From Microbacterium lacus (GTDB taxonomy: Bacteria > Actinomycetota > Actinomycetes > Actinomycetales > Microbacteriaceae), in NCBI RefSeq assembly GCF_039531105.1, contig NZ_BAAAPK010000001.1:1488001-1552000 (forward strand): a stretch of 64,000 nucleotides of DNA, read 5' to 3'. Within the stretch, counting starts at the first letter, position 1, and the number at the start of each line of letters is the position of its first letter. Of the stretch, positions 37,352 to 46,523 are shown in pieces. The notes under the pieces are model-generated. The model had not been told where the DNA came from, searched no databases, and saw nothing but the letters and a program-made list of their open reading frames with translations. Position numbers and translations under genes: made by a program.

Positions 37352-38479
37352 GTGAGCGAAGAATCGGCCGTGCCCGCGCATGCCGCGCTCGCTGCGCGCA
37401 CCCGCGGGACGGTGCGCATCGTCGGGGCAGGCCTCCTGGGGTCGAGCATCGGACACGCGCTCAGGGCGCGTGGCGTCGATGTCGCCCTCGACGACACCTC
37501 CCCGTCGCAGCTGCGGCTCGCGATCGACTACGGCGCCGGGCGCACACCGCGCGAGGAGGACGATCCGTCGCTGATCGTCGTGGCCGTGCCGCCGGACGTG
37601 ACCGCGGACGTGATCCAGCGGGAGCTCGCCCGCTTCCCCTCGGCCGTCGTCACGGATGTCGCGAGTGTGAAGCTCGAGCCGCTGCGGACGCTGCGCGCGC
37701 GCGGCGTCGACCTCGCGAAGTACATCGGCTCGCACCCGCTCGCCGGTCGCGAGCGCGGGGGAGCCATCTCGGCCCGCGCCGACATCTTCGTCGGCCGGCC
37801 CTGGGTGGTCTGCCGGGACGGGGAGACCTCGGCCGCCGATCTCGCGCTGGTCGAGGGCCTCGCGCTCGACGTCGGCGCCATGCCGCTGGAGATGACACCC
37901 GAAGACCACGACCGCGCCGTCGCCCTCGTCTCGCACGTTCCGCAGCTCGTCGCGAGCCTCCTCGCCGGGCGCTTCGTCGAGGCCCCGGACGGGTCGTTGA
38001 GCCTCGCCGGCCAGGGCGTGCGCGACACGACGCGCATCGCGGCGTCCGCCCCTGAGCTGTGGGTGCAGATTCTGGGCGCGAACGCCGCTCCGGTCGTCGA
38101 CGTGCTCGACGCCCTCGCCGCCGATCTGAGCGCGGTCGCCGCCGCGTTGCGCGAACCGGAAGCCCCCGGGTCCCGTCGGGCCGTCGCGGACACGATCCGT
38201 CGAGGCAACGACGGCGTGGAGCGGCTCCCCGGCAAGCACGGGCAGAACCGCCGCTTCGAGCAGGTCGTGGTGATGGTCGACGACACCCCCGGTCAGCTCG
38301 GACGACTGTTCGGCGAGCTCGGCGACCTCGAGGTGAACGTCGAGGACCTCCGCCTCGAGCACTCGCCGGGCGCTCAGTTCGGTCTGGCCGAGATCAGCGT
38401 CGTCCCGAGCGCCGTGCGCCGCGCGGTCGACGGCCTCCAGTCCCGCGGCTGGAAGATTGCGAGCACCACGAATGACTGA
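37352..38479 (+). CDS. tyrA: Prephenate dehydrogenase with C-terminal ACT domain
   Basis: NAD-dependent enzyme of tyrosine synthesis. 375 residues. Rossmann motif [17 protein letters not shown] at about 22-38, [12 protein letters not shown] (catalytic His) at about 130, [14 protein letters not shown] near 188, and an ACT domain after about residue 300 ([20 protein letters not shown]), probably for feedback control by tyrosine. A GTG start follows AGGAGAG. It overlaps cmk by 8 bases. The role as prephenate rather than arogenate dehydrogenase is by family. Confidence 0.9.
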   Translation: MSEESAVPAHAALAARTRGTVRIVGAGLLGSSIGHALRARGVDVALDDTSPSQLRLAIDYGAGRTPREEDDPSLIVVAVPPDVTADVIQRELARFPSAVVTDVASVKLEPLRTLRARGVDLAKYIGSHPLAGRERGGAISARADIFVGRPWVVCRDGETSAADLALVEGLALDVGAMPLEMTPEDHDRAVALVSHVPQLVASLLAGRFVEAPDGSLSLAGQGVRDTTRIAASAPELWVQILGANAAPVVDVLDALAADLSAVAAALREPEAPGSRRAVADTIRRGNDGVERLPGKHGQNRRFEQVVVMVDDTPGQLGRLFGELGDLEVNVEDLRLEHSPGAQFGLAEISVVPSAVRRAVDGLQSRGWKIASTTND

Positions 38480-39176
38480 ACCGACCACGCCCGTCCTGGT
38501 GGCCGTCGACGGCCCCGCAGGCAGCGGAAAGTCGAGCGTCTCCAAGCAGGTGGCCCGTCGCCTCGGCTTCGGCTACCTCGACACCGGAGCGGCCTATCGC
38601 GCCCTCGCCTGGCACGTCCTCGCGCACGACGCGGACACGTCGGACGCGGCATCCGTCCTCGACGTGCTCGGCGACTTCGACTTCTCGATCTCGCTGGACC
38701 CCGATCAGTACTGGGTGCGCGTCGGGGACACGGACGTCACCGACGCGATCCGCGAACCGCGGGTGACGGATGCCGTGAGCGGCGTCGCGCGCGTTCCGGC
38801 GGTCCGCCACGCCGCCACGACGCTGTTCCGCTCGCTCGTCGCGGCAGCCGACCGGCCCGGCGTCGTCGTGGAAGGACGCGACATCACCACGGTGGTCGCG
38901 CCGGACGCGCCGGTGCGCGTCCTCCTGACAGCGGCTCCCGACATCCGCGCCGCCCGCCGCAGCGCCGAGCTCTCCGGGCATGACGCCGGCGCCGTCGCCG
39001 ACGCCCTGCACCGTCGGGACGCGGCCGATTCCTCCGTCGTGGACTTCCTCACCGCCGCACCGGGCGTCCAGGTCGTCGACTCGTCGGATCTCGATTTCAC
39101 ACAGACCGTGGATGCCGTCCTCGACGTCATCGCCGCGGCCCTCCCTCCACAGACAGGAAGCCATGATGGGCGCTGA
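38472..39176 (+). CDS. cmk: Cytidylate kinase
   Basis: Phosphorylates CMP and dCMP. 234 residues. P-loop [19 protein letters not shown] (residues about 10-28), [15 protein letters not shown] and [24 protein letters not shown] are family signatures. The ATG at 38472 overlaps the tyrA stop; a slightly earlier in-frame ATG is less likely. It ends 10 bases into der, whose ATG is at 39163. Confidence 0.93.
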   Translation: MTEPTTPVLVAVDGPAGSGKSSVSKQVARRLGFGYLDTGAAYRALAWHVLAHDADTSDAASVLDVLGDFDFSISLDPDQYWVRVGDTDVTDAIREPRVTDAVSGVARVPAVRHAATTLFRSLVAAADRPGVVVEGRDITTVVAPDAPVRVLLTAAPDIRAARRSAELSGHDAGAVADALHRRDAADSSVVDFLTAAPGVQVVDSSDLDFTQTVDAVLDVIAAALPPQTGSHDGR

Positions 39177-40689
39177 CGACGAATACGAAGGCGGCGACGA
39201 CAACATCGCCGAGGCCCTCGCCGATCTCGACGAGGACCTTGCCGACGCGCGCGCGGAAGCGCTGCGCGCGAGCCTGTCCGACTACGAGCTCGACGACGAC
39301 GACGCCGAGCTGCTGTCGGGCGTCACGCTCGGCGAGCATGGTGTGGAGTACTCCCCGGCGCTGCCGGTCGTGGCGATCGTCGGTCGCCCGAACGTCGGGA
39401 AGTCGGCGCTGGTCAACCGCATCCTGGGGCGCCGCGAAGCTGTCGTCGAGGACACCCCCGGTGTCACGCGCGACCGGGTGACGTACAAGGCCGAGTGGAT
39501 GGACCGCCGCTTCACGGTCGTCGACACCGGCGGCTGGGAGCCGGACGCACGAGGCATCGATGCTTCCGTCGCGGCTCAGGCCGAGATCGCGATCGACCTG
39601 TGCGATGTCGTGCTGTTCGTGGTCGACGCGATGGTCGGCGCGACCTCGACCGACGAGCACGTCGTCAGGCTGCTGCGCAAGAGCGGCAAGCCCGTCTTCC
39701 TCGTCGCGAACAAGATCGACGACGCCCGGCAGGAGCCCGAGGCCGCCGTGCTCTGGGGGATGGGTCTCGGTGAGCCGTACCCCGTCTCCGCGATCCACGG
39801 TCGCGGTGTGGCGGATCTCCTCGACGAGGTCATGAAGGTTCTGCCTACGGTCTCCGCGGTGGCGAAGCAGGAGATCGGCGGACCGCGCCGCGTCGCGATC
39901 CTCGGCCGCCCGAACGTGGGCAAGTCCTCGCTGCTGAACAAGGCCGCGGGGGAGGAGCGGGTCGTCGTGAACGATCTCGCCGGCACCACGCGCGACCCGG
40001 TCGACGAGATCGTCGACCTCGGCGGGCGCCTCTGGCGGTTCGTCGACACCGCCGGCATCCGTCGGCGAGTCCACCTGCAGCAGGGCGCCGACTTCTACGC
40101 GTCGCTGCGGACCTCCGCCGCCCTGGAGAAAGCCGAAGTGGCCGTCGTCGTGCTCGATGTCAGCGAGTCGATCAGCGAGCAGGACGTGCGCATCATCGAT
40201 CTCGTGCTCGAGTCCGGCCGCGCCCTCGTTCTCGCGTTCAACAAGTGGGACCGCTTGAACGACGACGATCTCGAGAACGCCGATCGCCGCCGCTACCTCG
40301 AACGCGAGATCGAGCAGGACCTCGCGCACGTGTCTTGGGCGCCGCGCGTGAACATCTCCGCGCGCACCGGCCGGCACCTCGACAAGCTCGTGCCGGCGCT
40401 CGAGACCGCACTGGACTCGTGGGACACCCGCATCCCGACCGGCAAGTTCAACGCATTCCTCGCCGAGCTCGTCGCGGAGCACCCGCATCCGCTCCGCGGC
40501 GGCAAGCAGCCGCGCATCCTGTTCGGCACGCAGGCCTCGACGCGTCCGCCGACGTTCGTGCTGTTCACGACCGGATTCCTCGACCCGGGCTACCGCCGGT
40601 TCATCCAGCGGCGCCTCCGCGAGATCTGGGGCTTCGAAGGCACGCCGATCGTGGTGAACATGCGGGTGCGCGAGAAGCGCCAGCGCTGA
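39163..40689 (+). CDS. der: Ribosome biogenesis GTPase Der (EngA)
   Basis: Double-GTPase for 50S assembly. 508 residues. First G domain begins [20 protein letters not shown] near residue 70; second G domain [20 protein letters not shown] near residue 247; the KH-like C-terminal domain ends in MRVREKRQR. An acidic N-terminal extension of about 65 residues ([18 protein letters not shown]) is common in actinobacteria. AGGAAG precedes the ATG; a second ATG follows at once, so the exact start is uncertain by one codon. Confidence 0.95.
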   Translation: MMGADDEYEGGDDNIAEALADLDEDLADARAEALRASLSDYELDDDDAELLSGVTLGEHGVEYSPALPVVAIVGRPNVGKSALVNRILGRREAVVEDTPGVTRDRVTYKAEWMDRRFTVVDTGGWEPDARGIDASVAAQAEIAIDLCDVVLFVVDAMVGATSTDEHVVRLLRKSGKPVFLVANKIDDARQEPEAAVLWGMGLGEPYPVSAIHGRGVADLLDEVMKVLPTVSAVAKQEIGGPRRVAILGRPNVGKSSLLNKAAGEERVVVNDLAGTTRDPVDEIVDLGGRLWRFVDTAGIRRRVHLQQGADFYASLRTSAALEKAEVAVVVLDVSESISEQDVRIIDLVLESGRALVLAFNKWDRLNDDDLENADRRRYLEREIEQDLAHVSWAPRVNISARTGRHLDKLVPALETALDSWDTRIPTGKFNAFLAELVAEHPHPLRGGKQPRILFGTQASTRPPTFVLFTTGFLDPGYRRFIQRRLREIWGFEGTPIVVNMRVREKRQR

Positions 40690-40722
40690 GTCCTCCGGGT
40701 GCGCGCGGTGGCGCCCCTGCGG

Positions 40723-41151
40723 TCAGGCGATCGCCGGGAGGGCCGGCGGGCGGACCATCGCGGTGGCGTCCGGCACGGCGAAGCCGAACTGCTCGTACAG
40801 TCCGTGCGCGTCGGCGGTGAACAGGACCCAGCGGAACCCGGCCCCCGGCCCGTCATCGATCATCGCGCGCATCAGCCGCTTGCCGATGCCCTGGCCCCGA
40901 TGATCCGCGACGACGAACACGTCGGCGAGATAGGCGAAGGCGACGCCGTCGGATGCCGCCCGCGCGAATCCGACCAGCTCGTCCGTCCCCGCCCGGTAGG
41001 CGCCCACCACGCGCCACGCGGCGTCGAGCTGTGCGTCGACATCGGCGCGCGCACGCCAGCGCGCCCAGTAGGCCTCGGTCGACAGCCACTCCCAGACCGT
41101 GTCGCGCGGGATCCGGCGCGGGTCGTCGTCGATCTCGTATCCGTCGTGCAT
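40723..41151 (-). CDS. GNAT family N-acetyltransferase
   Basis: A 142-residue protein beginning MHDGYEIDDDPRRIPRD. The acetyl-CoA loop VFVVADHRGQGIGKRLM matches motif A (Q/RxxGxG/A), followed by WVLFTADAHGLYEQFGF. The substrate is unknown, probably a small amine. The ATG at 41151 is preferred to one 60 bases upstream because it starts the fold correctly and follows GAGAAT (41158-41163) at 6 bases. Convergent with der. Confidence 0.8.
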   Translation of the reverse strand: MHDGYEIDDDPRRIPRDTVWEWLSTEAYWARWRARADVDAQLDAAWRVVGAYRAGTDELVGFARAASDGVAFAYLADVFVVADHRGQGIGKRLMRAMIDDGPGAGFRWVLFTADAHGLYEQFGFAVPDATAMVRPPALPAIA

Positions 41152-41243
41152 CCCAGCATTCTCATGCAGGCCGTGTTTCCTCGTGTGGCCGCGGAGCGGG
41201 CCGATCGGCATCCCGTGGCATGCGGGTGTGCGAGGGTGGACGC

Positions 41244-42146
41244 GTGAGCATCCTTCCCCCCGCGCCCGGTGAGCCGCGTCGGCCGAGCGGACCGCGGGAT
41301 CCGGGGGACGCCTGGGTCGTCGCGCCCACGGGCGAGCGATACTGGGGGGTCTTCGGCGCGGCGGGGCTCATGGCGGTGGATGCCGAGCGCGGCGTGCTGC
41401 TGCAGCACCGCGTGACCTGGTCGCACTTCGGCGACACGTGGGCACTGCCCGGCGGGGCGCGGCACGAGGGGGAGTCGGCGTGCGACGGCGCGCTGCGGGA
41501 GGCGGCCGAGGAGGCAGGCGTCCCCGACGCGGCCGTGCGGCCTCGGCTGCTGAGCGTGCTCGATCTCGGCTACTGGTCGTACACGACGGTCGTGGGCGAT
41601 GTGATCCGGCCGTTCGAGCCGACCATCAGCGACCCCGAGAGTCATGAGCTCGCATGGGTTTCCGCATCCGAAGTCATCGATCGTCCCCTGCATCCGGCGT
41701 TCGCGGAGTCGTGGGTGCGCCTGCAGAGCCTGCTCGCGGTCCGTCCGGCGATCGTGGTGGACGCCGCGAACGTCGTGGGTGCCGTGCCCGACGGCTGGTG
41801 GCGCGACCGTGCCGCAGCGACCGACCGGCTTCTCGACCGGATCGGGCGCCTCGCGGACGACGGGGTGGACGCGGCTCTCCTGAGTCTCCCCGAGTCCCGG
41901 TGGTACCCCGAGTGGACAGTCGTCGTCGAGGGTGAGGCGCGCGCCGCCGCGACGGCACCGGACGACGTCCGGATCGCGCGCGCGGCGGCATCCGGCGACG
42001 ACGCGATCGTCGCCGAGGCCGAGCGGCTCGTATCCACCGGGCGCACCGTGATCGTCGTGACGAGCGACCGCGAGCTGGCCGGCCGTGTCGAGGCGGCCGG
42101 GGCCACGACACGCGGGGCGGGGTGGCTGCTCGACCAGTTCGACTGA
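41244..42146 (+). CDS. Nudix hydrolase fused to a NYN/PIN-like domain
   Basis: 300 residues, two domains. The Nudix box is intact at residues 71-93 (GARHEGESACDGALREAAEEAGV, G-x5-E-x7-REUxEExGU). From residue 168 a second domain starts AIVVDAANVVG and holds acidic residues at Asp173, Asp252/253 and Asp275 (VTSDRE), the pattern of NYN/PIN-like metal-dependent ribonucleases. This suggests a protein that both hydrolyses a nucleoside-diphosphate substrate (or binds a cap-like end) and cuts RNA; both activities are inferred. The GTG at 41244 is chosen; an in-frame ATG at 41220 is an alternative. Confidence 0.75.
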   Translation: MSILPPAPGEPRRPSGPRDPGDAWVVAPTGERYWGVFGAAGLMAVDAERGVLLQHRVTWSHFGDTWALPGGARHEGESACDGALREAAEEAGVPDAAVRPRLLSVLDLGYWSYTTVVGDVIRPFEPTISDPESHELAWVSASEVIDRPLHPAFAESWVRLQSLLAVRPAIVVDAANVVGAVPDGWWRDRAAATDRLLDRIGRLADDGVDAALLSLPESRWYPEWTVVVEGEARAAATAPDDVRIARAAASGDDAIVAEAERLVSTGRTVIVVTSDRELAGRVEAAGATTRGAGWLLDQFD

Positions 42147-42155
42147 GCCCGTCGC

Positions 42156-42542
42156 CTATCGGTCGGGCTCGAGGCCGTCGCGGCCGCGGAGCCGGTCGAT
42201 GTCGCGCCGCTCGCGCTTCGTCGGCCGCCCGGCGCCCCGGTCGCGGATCGGGACGAACGCGCGCTCCTCGCGCGGCGGCGGCGGGGGAGTCCTGTCTTCG
42301 ACGGCCGCCGCGGCGAGCGGAGCCCCGACTCGCTTGGAGATGGGCTCCTTCACCACGAGGATCCGGTCGAACCCCGCGATCCGCACCCTCAGTTCGTCGC
42401 CCGGCCTGACCGGTTGCGCGGCCTTCGCCCGCTCGCCGCCGATCCGCACGTGACCGGCCCGACATGCCGCGGTCGCCGCCGAGCGGGTCTTGTAGACGCG
42501 TACGGCCCAGAGCCACGCGTCCACCCGCGCCGAGGAGCTCAT
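42156..42542 (-). CDS. S4 domain RNA-binding protein (Hsp15-like)
   Basis: 128 residues. The S4 domain occupies about residues 5-65 ([31 protein letters not shown]), as in heat shock protein 15/HslR that rescues stalled 50S subunits. The rest is a basic, proline-rich tail (PPPPPREERAFVP, GRPTKRERRDIDRL). It has no good Shine-Dalgarno sequence of its own; a 14-codon open frame with one overlaps its ATG. Confidence 0.8.
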   Translation of the reverse strand: MSSSARVDAWLWAVRVYKTRSAATAACRAGHVRIGGERAKAAQPVRPGDELRVRIAGFDRILVVKEPISKRVGAPLAAAAVEDRTPPPPPREERAFVPIRDRGAGRPTKRERRDIDRLRGRDGLEPDR

Positions 42543-42583
42543 GCCGGCACCACCCGGGCGCGGGGGCTCGGCATCCGATTCAT
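42539..42583 (-). CDS. Possible 14-residue upstream ORF coupled to the S4 gene
   Basis: On the minus strand GAGGAGAGAGCC precedes an ATG at 42583, and the reading frame MNRMPSPRARVVPA ends in a TGA overlapping the S4 ATG (ATGA). It could be a translational-coupling leader supplying ribosomes to the S4 gene. Confidence 0.35.
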   Translation of the reverse strand: MNRMPSPRARVVPA

Positions 42584-42704
42584 GGCTCTCTCCTCACCCT
42601 GACCGACGGCACCATCATCGTCGCACGGCGGATGCCTCCGCCCGCATCGGCCTGCGCCACAAGATCGGCGCGTCACCGGGGAGTTCCGCCCGGGGCGCCG
42701 CTCG

Positions 42705-43292
42705 TCAGGCGGTGAGGTCGAGCATCACGATCGCGCGGTCGGGTCGCGGGCGCGCGACCTCGCGGAATCCGGCGGCGAGGAACGTGGACAGCACCCCGTG
42801 GTAGAGCTCGTTCGCCGAGGCGTGCGCGACGGCGGTGTCGACGGGATAGGCCTCGACGACGCGCGCGCCGTGGTCACGCGCGAACGCGACCGCGGCGTCG
42901 ATCAGCCGGGCGTTCAGCCCGATGCCGCGGTGCTCACGCCGTACGACGAAGCAGGAGATCGCCCAGACGTCCGGGTCATCCAGCGGCAGCTCGGTGTTCG
43001 CGGCGAGAGCGCGCGTGCGCGCGATGCGCACCTGGTGCACGCGGGGTCCCACCCGCACCCAGCCGGCCGCTTCGCCGCTGACCGAGGCGATGAGCGCGGG
43101 CGGGACCGACGCCACGGCCAGTTCGTTCCGCAGCAGGTCGGTGCGCTCGGCGGTTTCCAGCCGCTGGAACTGCGCGTTGGGCATCATCCACCATTGGCAC
43201 TGGCAGGACCTGCCGTCTCCACCGCCGGTGAGCGCGTGCTCGGCGTCCTCGAAGCGGTCGGCGGTCGCGGGGGAGATGACGATCTCAGCCAT
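42705..43292 (-). CDS. GNAT family N-acetyltransferase
   Basis: 195 residues. Acetyl-CoA binding segment CFVVRREHRGIGLNARLIDAAVAFARDHGARVVEAYPVD is typical of GNAT enzymes. The N-terminal CQCQWWMMPNAQFQRL is the signature of a GNAT subgroup with conserved Cys/Trp. Substrate unknown. TACGGT at 43299-43304 lies 6 bases before the ATG at 43292, supporting a leaderless start. 162 bases separate it from the downstream S4 gene. Confidence 0.82.
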   Translation of the reverse strand: MAEIVISPATADRFEDAEHALTGGGDGRSCQCQWWMMPNAQFQRLETAERTDLLRNELAVASVPPALIASVSGEAAGWVRVGPRVHQVRIARTRALAANTELPLDDPDVWAISCFVVRREHRGIGLNARLIDAAVAFARDHGARVVEAYPVDTAVAHASANELYHGVLSTFLAAGFREVARPRPDRAIVMLDLTA

Positions 43293-43298
43293 GGGTCG

Positions 43299-43304
43299 AC
43301 CGTA
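43299..43304 (-). promoter_or_regulatory. -10 box of a leaderless GNAT promoter
   Basis: Minus-strand TACGGT ends 6 bases before the ATG at 43292. Confidence 0.45.
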
Positions 43305-43333
43305 GCCCCGGCACCGGACAGGCCGCTGCTCAT

Positions 43334-43418
43334 AACTCCTGCATCTTCGCCGCGCTGCCGTCGATGGTGCGCGGAATCACGCCGTGGGCGTGTCACGCGG
43401 TTTCGTTTTGCGGGAGTT
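43334..43418. repeat. Palindromic intergenic element, copy B
   Basis: An 85-bp element starting AACTCCTGC (43334-43342) and ending GCGGGAGTT (43410-43418), between divergent genes. Its right end TGCGGGAGTTGTGAAC (43409-43424) is identical to copy A at 4950-4965; the interior differs. Confidence 0.7.
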
Positions 43419-43498
43419 GTGAACACGTTGGCCGGAAACCGGCGCGGTGTGTCCGCTGCGCGCACGTCGTGCGACCCGTGTGCAGGGGACGATGGGGT

Positions 43499-44101
43499 GT
43501 GCAGATCGCCGACTTCCCCGTTCCCGATACCCTGGCCGCGCGCGGCGCGCTCGAGATCGCCCGCAGCTACCAGTCGCCGGCCCTCACCGCGCATGCGCTC
43601 CGGTCCTGGCTCTGGGCGGAGGGATTCGCGCGGATCGACGGCATCTCCGGCATCGACCACGAACTGCTGTACGTCTCTGCCGTGCTGCACGACATCGGCA
43701 CGGTCCCGGAGTTCGACAACCACACGATCTCGTACGAGCACGCGGGCGGACATGTCGCGGTCGCGCTCACGGCGGGTGCGGGCTGGCCGGCGCCGCGCCG
43801 CCGCCGCGCGCTCGAGGTGATCGTCCGGCACAACTGGCCGAGCGTCGATCCGACGATGGATGCCGAGGGCCACCTGCTCGAGATCGCCACGGGTCTGGAC
43901 ATCTCGGGTTCGCGGCCCGAGGTACTGCCCGAGGAGTTCCGGCGCGAGGTTCTGCGCGCGCATCCGCGCGGCACCCTCGCGGCCGAGTTCGGTGCGTGCG
44001 TGATCGACCAGGCGGCCCGCAAGCCCGACACGGCGGCGCGGCGGCTGGTCGACGCCGGGATCATCGGCAAGCTCGCCGCCAACCCGCTGGAGAGCTTCTG
44101 A
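43499..44101 (+). CDS. HD domain protein
   Basis: A 200-residue protein, MQIADFPVPDTLAARGALE at the start. SAVLHDIGTVPEFD carries the HD metal-binding pair, with an earlier His in SPALTAHALRSWLW and a later one in VIVRHNWPSVDPTMD, as in HD-type phosphohydrolases resembling cyanamide hydratase-like or nucleotide phosphohydrolases. Substrate unknown. The GTG at 43499 gives a complete fold. A bidirectional terminator follows the stop. Confidence 0.75.
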   Translation: MQIADFPVPDTLAARGALEIARSYQSPALTAHALRSWLWAEGFARIDGISGIDHELLYVSAVLHDIGTVPEFDNHTISYEHAGGHVAVALTAGAGWPAPRRRRALEVIVRHNWPSVDPTMDAEGHLLEIATGLDISGSRPEVLPEEFRREVLRAHPRGTLAAEFGACVIDQAARKPDTAARRLVDAGIIGKLAANPLESF

Positions 44102-44108
44102 ACCCGCG

Positions 44109-44139
44109 AAAAAGGGCCGGCCTCACGGCCGACCCTTTT
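44109..44139. terminator. Bidirectional terminator between the HD gene and tRNA-Pro
   Basis: AAAAAGGGCCGGCC - TCAC - GGCCGACCCTTTT forms a stem (AAGGG/CCCTT and CGGCC/GGCCG with one mismatch). A-run on the left and T-run on the right mean it can stop transcripts from both sides: the HD gene and the minus-strand tRNA. Confidence 0.75.
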
Positions 44140-44144
44140 CGATG

Positions 44145-44221
<77 letters not shown>

Positions 44222-44246
44222 ATGTCCGCGAGCGGACAACTCCCCT

Positions 44247-44252
44247 ATCCTA
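44247..44252 (-). promoter_or_regulatory. -10 box of the tRNA-Pro promoter
   Basis: Minus-strand TAGGAT 25 bases before the tRNA 5' end. Between them TGTCCGC-GA-GCGGACA can form a hairpin in the precursor. Confidence 0.5.
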
Positions 44253-44310
44253 GCCGGTCGGCGGAGCCCCCGCGAACGAGCACATCCACGCTCACCGGTC
44301 CACACGAAGA

Positions 44311-44346
44311 CGCGAGACCGCGGTCCCCCCAGACCGCGGCCTCGCG
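44311..44346 (-). terminator. Hairpin downstream of the SDR gene
   Basis: CGCGAG-A-CCGCGGTC (44311-44325) pairs with GACCGCGG-C-CTCGCG (44332-44346): 14 base pairs with one mismatch and a 6-base loop, directly after the SDR stop on the minus strand. No U-run is present, so it is a GC-type terminator or 3'-end stabiliser. Confidence 0.55.
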
Positions 44347-44352
44347 GACCTG

Positions 44353-45135
44353 TCACCAGGTCGAATCGCCCCGGATGACCGCATCCGACCCGCCGTCGAT
44401 GAAGATCACCTGCCCGCACAGGTGGGCGTTCTCCTTGCTCGCGAGCCACCCGAGGAGGTAGGCCACGTCGCGAGGTTCGAAGATGCCGTTCAGCGGCATC
44501 GGGACCATCTGCAGGATCGCCTCGCGGGCTTCCGCGGTGTCGGTGAACGCTTTGGTCATCGGGGTCACGACGACTCCCGGAGCGACGGCGTTGAGCGGGA
44601 TCCCTGCGCCGGCCCATTCGGGGGAGGCCGCGTGGCGGCGGATCCATCGGGCGAGCGCGCGCTTGGTCGTGCCGTAGATCAGGTTCGCCGTGTCACCGCC
44701 GGCGGCTTCGAGCTCCGCGCCCCGCGCCAGAGCGCCCGGTTCGTCGCCGGCGAGCAGCAACTCGAGCAGAGCCTCATCCGGCGGGTAGAGCGACGCCATG
44801 GACGCCGTCGCGACGGCGCGTGGCGCGGGCGAACCGCCCAGAAGCGGCCGGAGACCTTCGAGCGTGGCCACGGCGCCGAAGTAGTTGACGGCGACCGTCG
44901 CAGCGGTGGGTGTCGCGAGCCCGGCGTTCGCGATCACCGCGTCGATCGTCCCCCGGCTCATGTCGGACACGGCGGCGACCATGGACTCCCGTCCGGCGGC
45001 GGTCGACAGGTCCGCATCGATGTCCGTACCGTGCAGGTCCACGCCGATCACCTTGTGACCCCGCTCGACGAGCAGGTCGGCCGTCGCCTTTCCGATGCCG
45101 CTGGCGGCGCCGGTGATGACGTATGTGCGGGACAT
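44353..45135 (-). CDS. Short-chain dehydrogenase/reductase
   Basis: 260 residues, classical SDR. Cofactor motif VITGAASGIGKA (residues 6-17), IANAGLAT (about 87), catalytic YGTTK near residue 156 with a Ser-containing ATASMASLYP before it, and the C-terminal GQVIFIDGGSDAVIRG. An insertion (about 120-145) distinguishes it, as in 3-alpha-hydroxysteroid dehydrogenase/carveol-type SDRs. AGGAAGAGG precedes the ATG. It follows the glutamine-synthetase-like gene by 89 bases, with the hairpin at 44311-44346 after its stop. Confidence 0.85.
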   Translation of the reverse strand: MSRTYVITGAASGIGKATADLLVERGHKVIGVDLHGTDIDADLSTAAGRESMVAAVSDMSRGTIDAVIANAGLATPTAATVAVNYFGAVATLEGLRPLLGGSPAPRAVATASMASLYPPDEALLELLLAGDEPGALARGAELEAAGGDTANLIYGTTKRALARWIRRHAASPEWAGAGIPLNAVAPGVVVTPMTKAFTDTAEAREAILQMVPMPLNGIFEPRDVAYLLGWLASKENAHLCGQVIFIDGGSDAVIRGDSTW

Positions 45136-45224
45136 GGGAACCTCTTCCTGACGGCCTCAGGTGCGCCGTCGCCTTCAGTGTCTCCGTCTCGCGTCGGCCG
45201 TGCGTAGGCCGAAAGACCCACGGG

Positions 45225-46505
45225 TCACCCGTGTGGTGTCCGCACCGCCAGGTACAGGTCGATCAGCGCGTCTCCGAGCGCCGCCCGCAGGACGACGGAC
45301 CGGTCGAGCTCCGCCAGCGCTTCGGTGAGGCTCGACGGCAGGGGGTGGATGCCGCCGGTGGCGCGTTCGCTCTCGGACAGGCGTGTCGGGCTGATCAGGA
45401 CCGGTGCGGGCGGAACGGCTCCACGGGCGATGCCGTTCTCGGCCGCCGCCAGGAGGGCAGCCACGGCGTAGTAGGGGTTGGCGGACGCGTCCCCCGGCTT
45501 GATCTCGATGTTGGCGCCGCGAGCCGAACCGCCGGCGGTCGATGCGACGTAGCGGACGGCCGCTTCGCGGTTGCCCGGCCCCCAGCAGACCGTGGCGCCC
45601 GACCAACGGCCGGGCCGGAGACGCTCGTAGCTCGGCAGGCTCCCCGCGAGGAGCGCCGTCAGCGCGGGAAACTCCGCCAGGATCCCGGCGATCGCCGCCA
45701 TGCCGTCGGGTCCGGGGGCGTCATCGGAATCCGGGCTGAAGAGCGGCACGCCGTCGCGGGCGAGCGAGAGGTGGATGTGCATCCCGTTCGACGCCGCGCC
45801 CACGCGGGGGATCGGCGAGAAGTCCGCCCGCAGTCCGTGCCGAAGCGCGACGCGGTCGATCACCAGCCGCGCCAGCACGTCGTCGTCGCAGGCGTCCAGA
45901 GGGTCGCGGGCATCGAGGGCGACCTCGAACTGGCCGTGTCCGTGCTCCGCGTGGAGCTGCAGTGCGGGGACGCCGGCCGCGTCGAACTCGGTCAGCAGCT
46001 CGGTCGCGAACGCTTCGTTCTGCAGGATCGGATGCTGGCCGTAAGCGGGTCCGGTGTGTGCCGGTGACGGATCGACCGCCTCGCCGCCGTCGAGGGTGAA
46101 CTCGATCTCGAAGCCGATCCGCGCGCTCAGTCCCCGCTCGGCGAGGCGCGTCTGCTGGCGGCGCACGGCGTGCCGACCGCATCCCGCGAACGGCGTGCCG
46201 TCGATCTCGCGGACGTCCGCGGGCGTCCAGGCCGGACCGCGCTCGCCGAGTCGTGCGATGCGCTCGGCATCCGGGGCTAGCAGGAGATCGCCGATCACCG
46301 CATCCCGGCCGAGCGCATCGACCGGATCATCGGTCGGCGTGAAGAGGGCGACGCTGCTGATCGACGCGTGCACCCCCGTCCGCAGCACGGAATCCACCCG
46401 TGCCCGGGGGATCAGCCGCGAGCGTTCGCGCCCGGCGGCGTCGACGGACGTGATCAGAAGCGGCCCGTCGACGCCGACCGGCCGGTCGTCCGTGCTGCCG
46501 CTCAT
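45225..46505 (-). CDS. Glutamine synthetase family protein (amide ligase-like)
   Basis: 426 residues. The catalytic domain is clear: ARIGFEIEFTLDGGE (metal Glu), HGHGQFEVALDARDPLDACDDDV, ASNGMHIHLSL (ATP/ammonia site), ARGANIEIKPGDASANPYYAVAALLAA. The N-terminal beta-grasp domain is short and divergent. It is likely a gamma-glutamyl-amine/ethanolamine ligase or another GS-like enzyme rather than housekeeping GlnA, because length and N-terminus differ. A GAGGAGCGG ribosome site lies before the ATG at 46505. A palindrome at 46524-46542 is a candidate operator. Confidence 0.82.
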   Translation of the reverse strand: MSGSTDDRPVGVDGPLLITSVDAAGRERSRLIPRARVDSVLRTGVHASISSVALFTPTDDPVDALGRDAVIGDLLLAPDAERIARLGERGPAWTPADVREIDGTPFAGCGRHAVRRQQTRLAERGLSARIGFEIEFTLDGGEAVDPSPAHTGPAYGQHPILQNEAFATELLTEFDAAGVPALQLHAEHGHGQFEVALDARDPLDACDDDVLARLVIDRVALRHGLRADFSPIPRVGAASNGMHIHLSLARDGVPLFSPDSDDAPGPDGMAAIAGILAEFPALTALLAGSLPSYERLRPGRWSGATVCWGPGNREAAVRYVASTAGGSARGANIEIKPGDASANPYYAVAALLAAAENGIARGAVPPAPVLISPTRLSESERATGGIHPLPSSLTEALAELDRSVVLRAALGDALIDLYLAVRTPHG

Positions 46506-46523
46506 GATCCGCTCCTCGGATGC

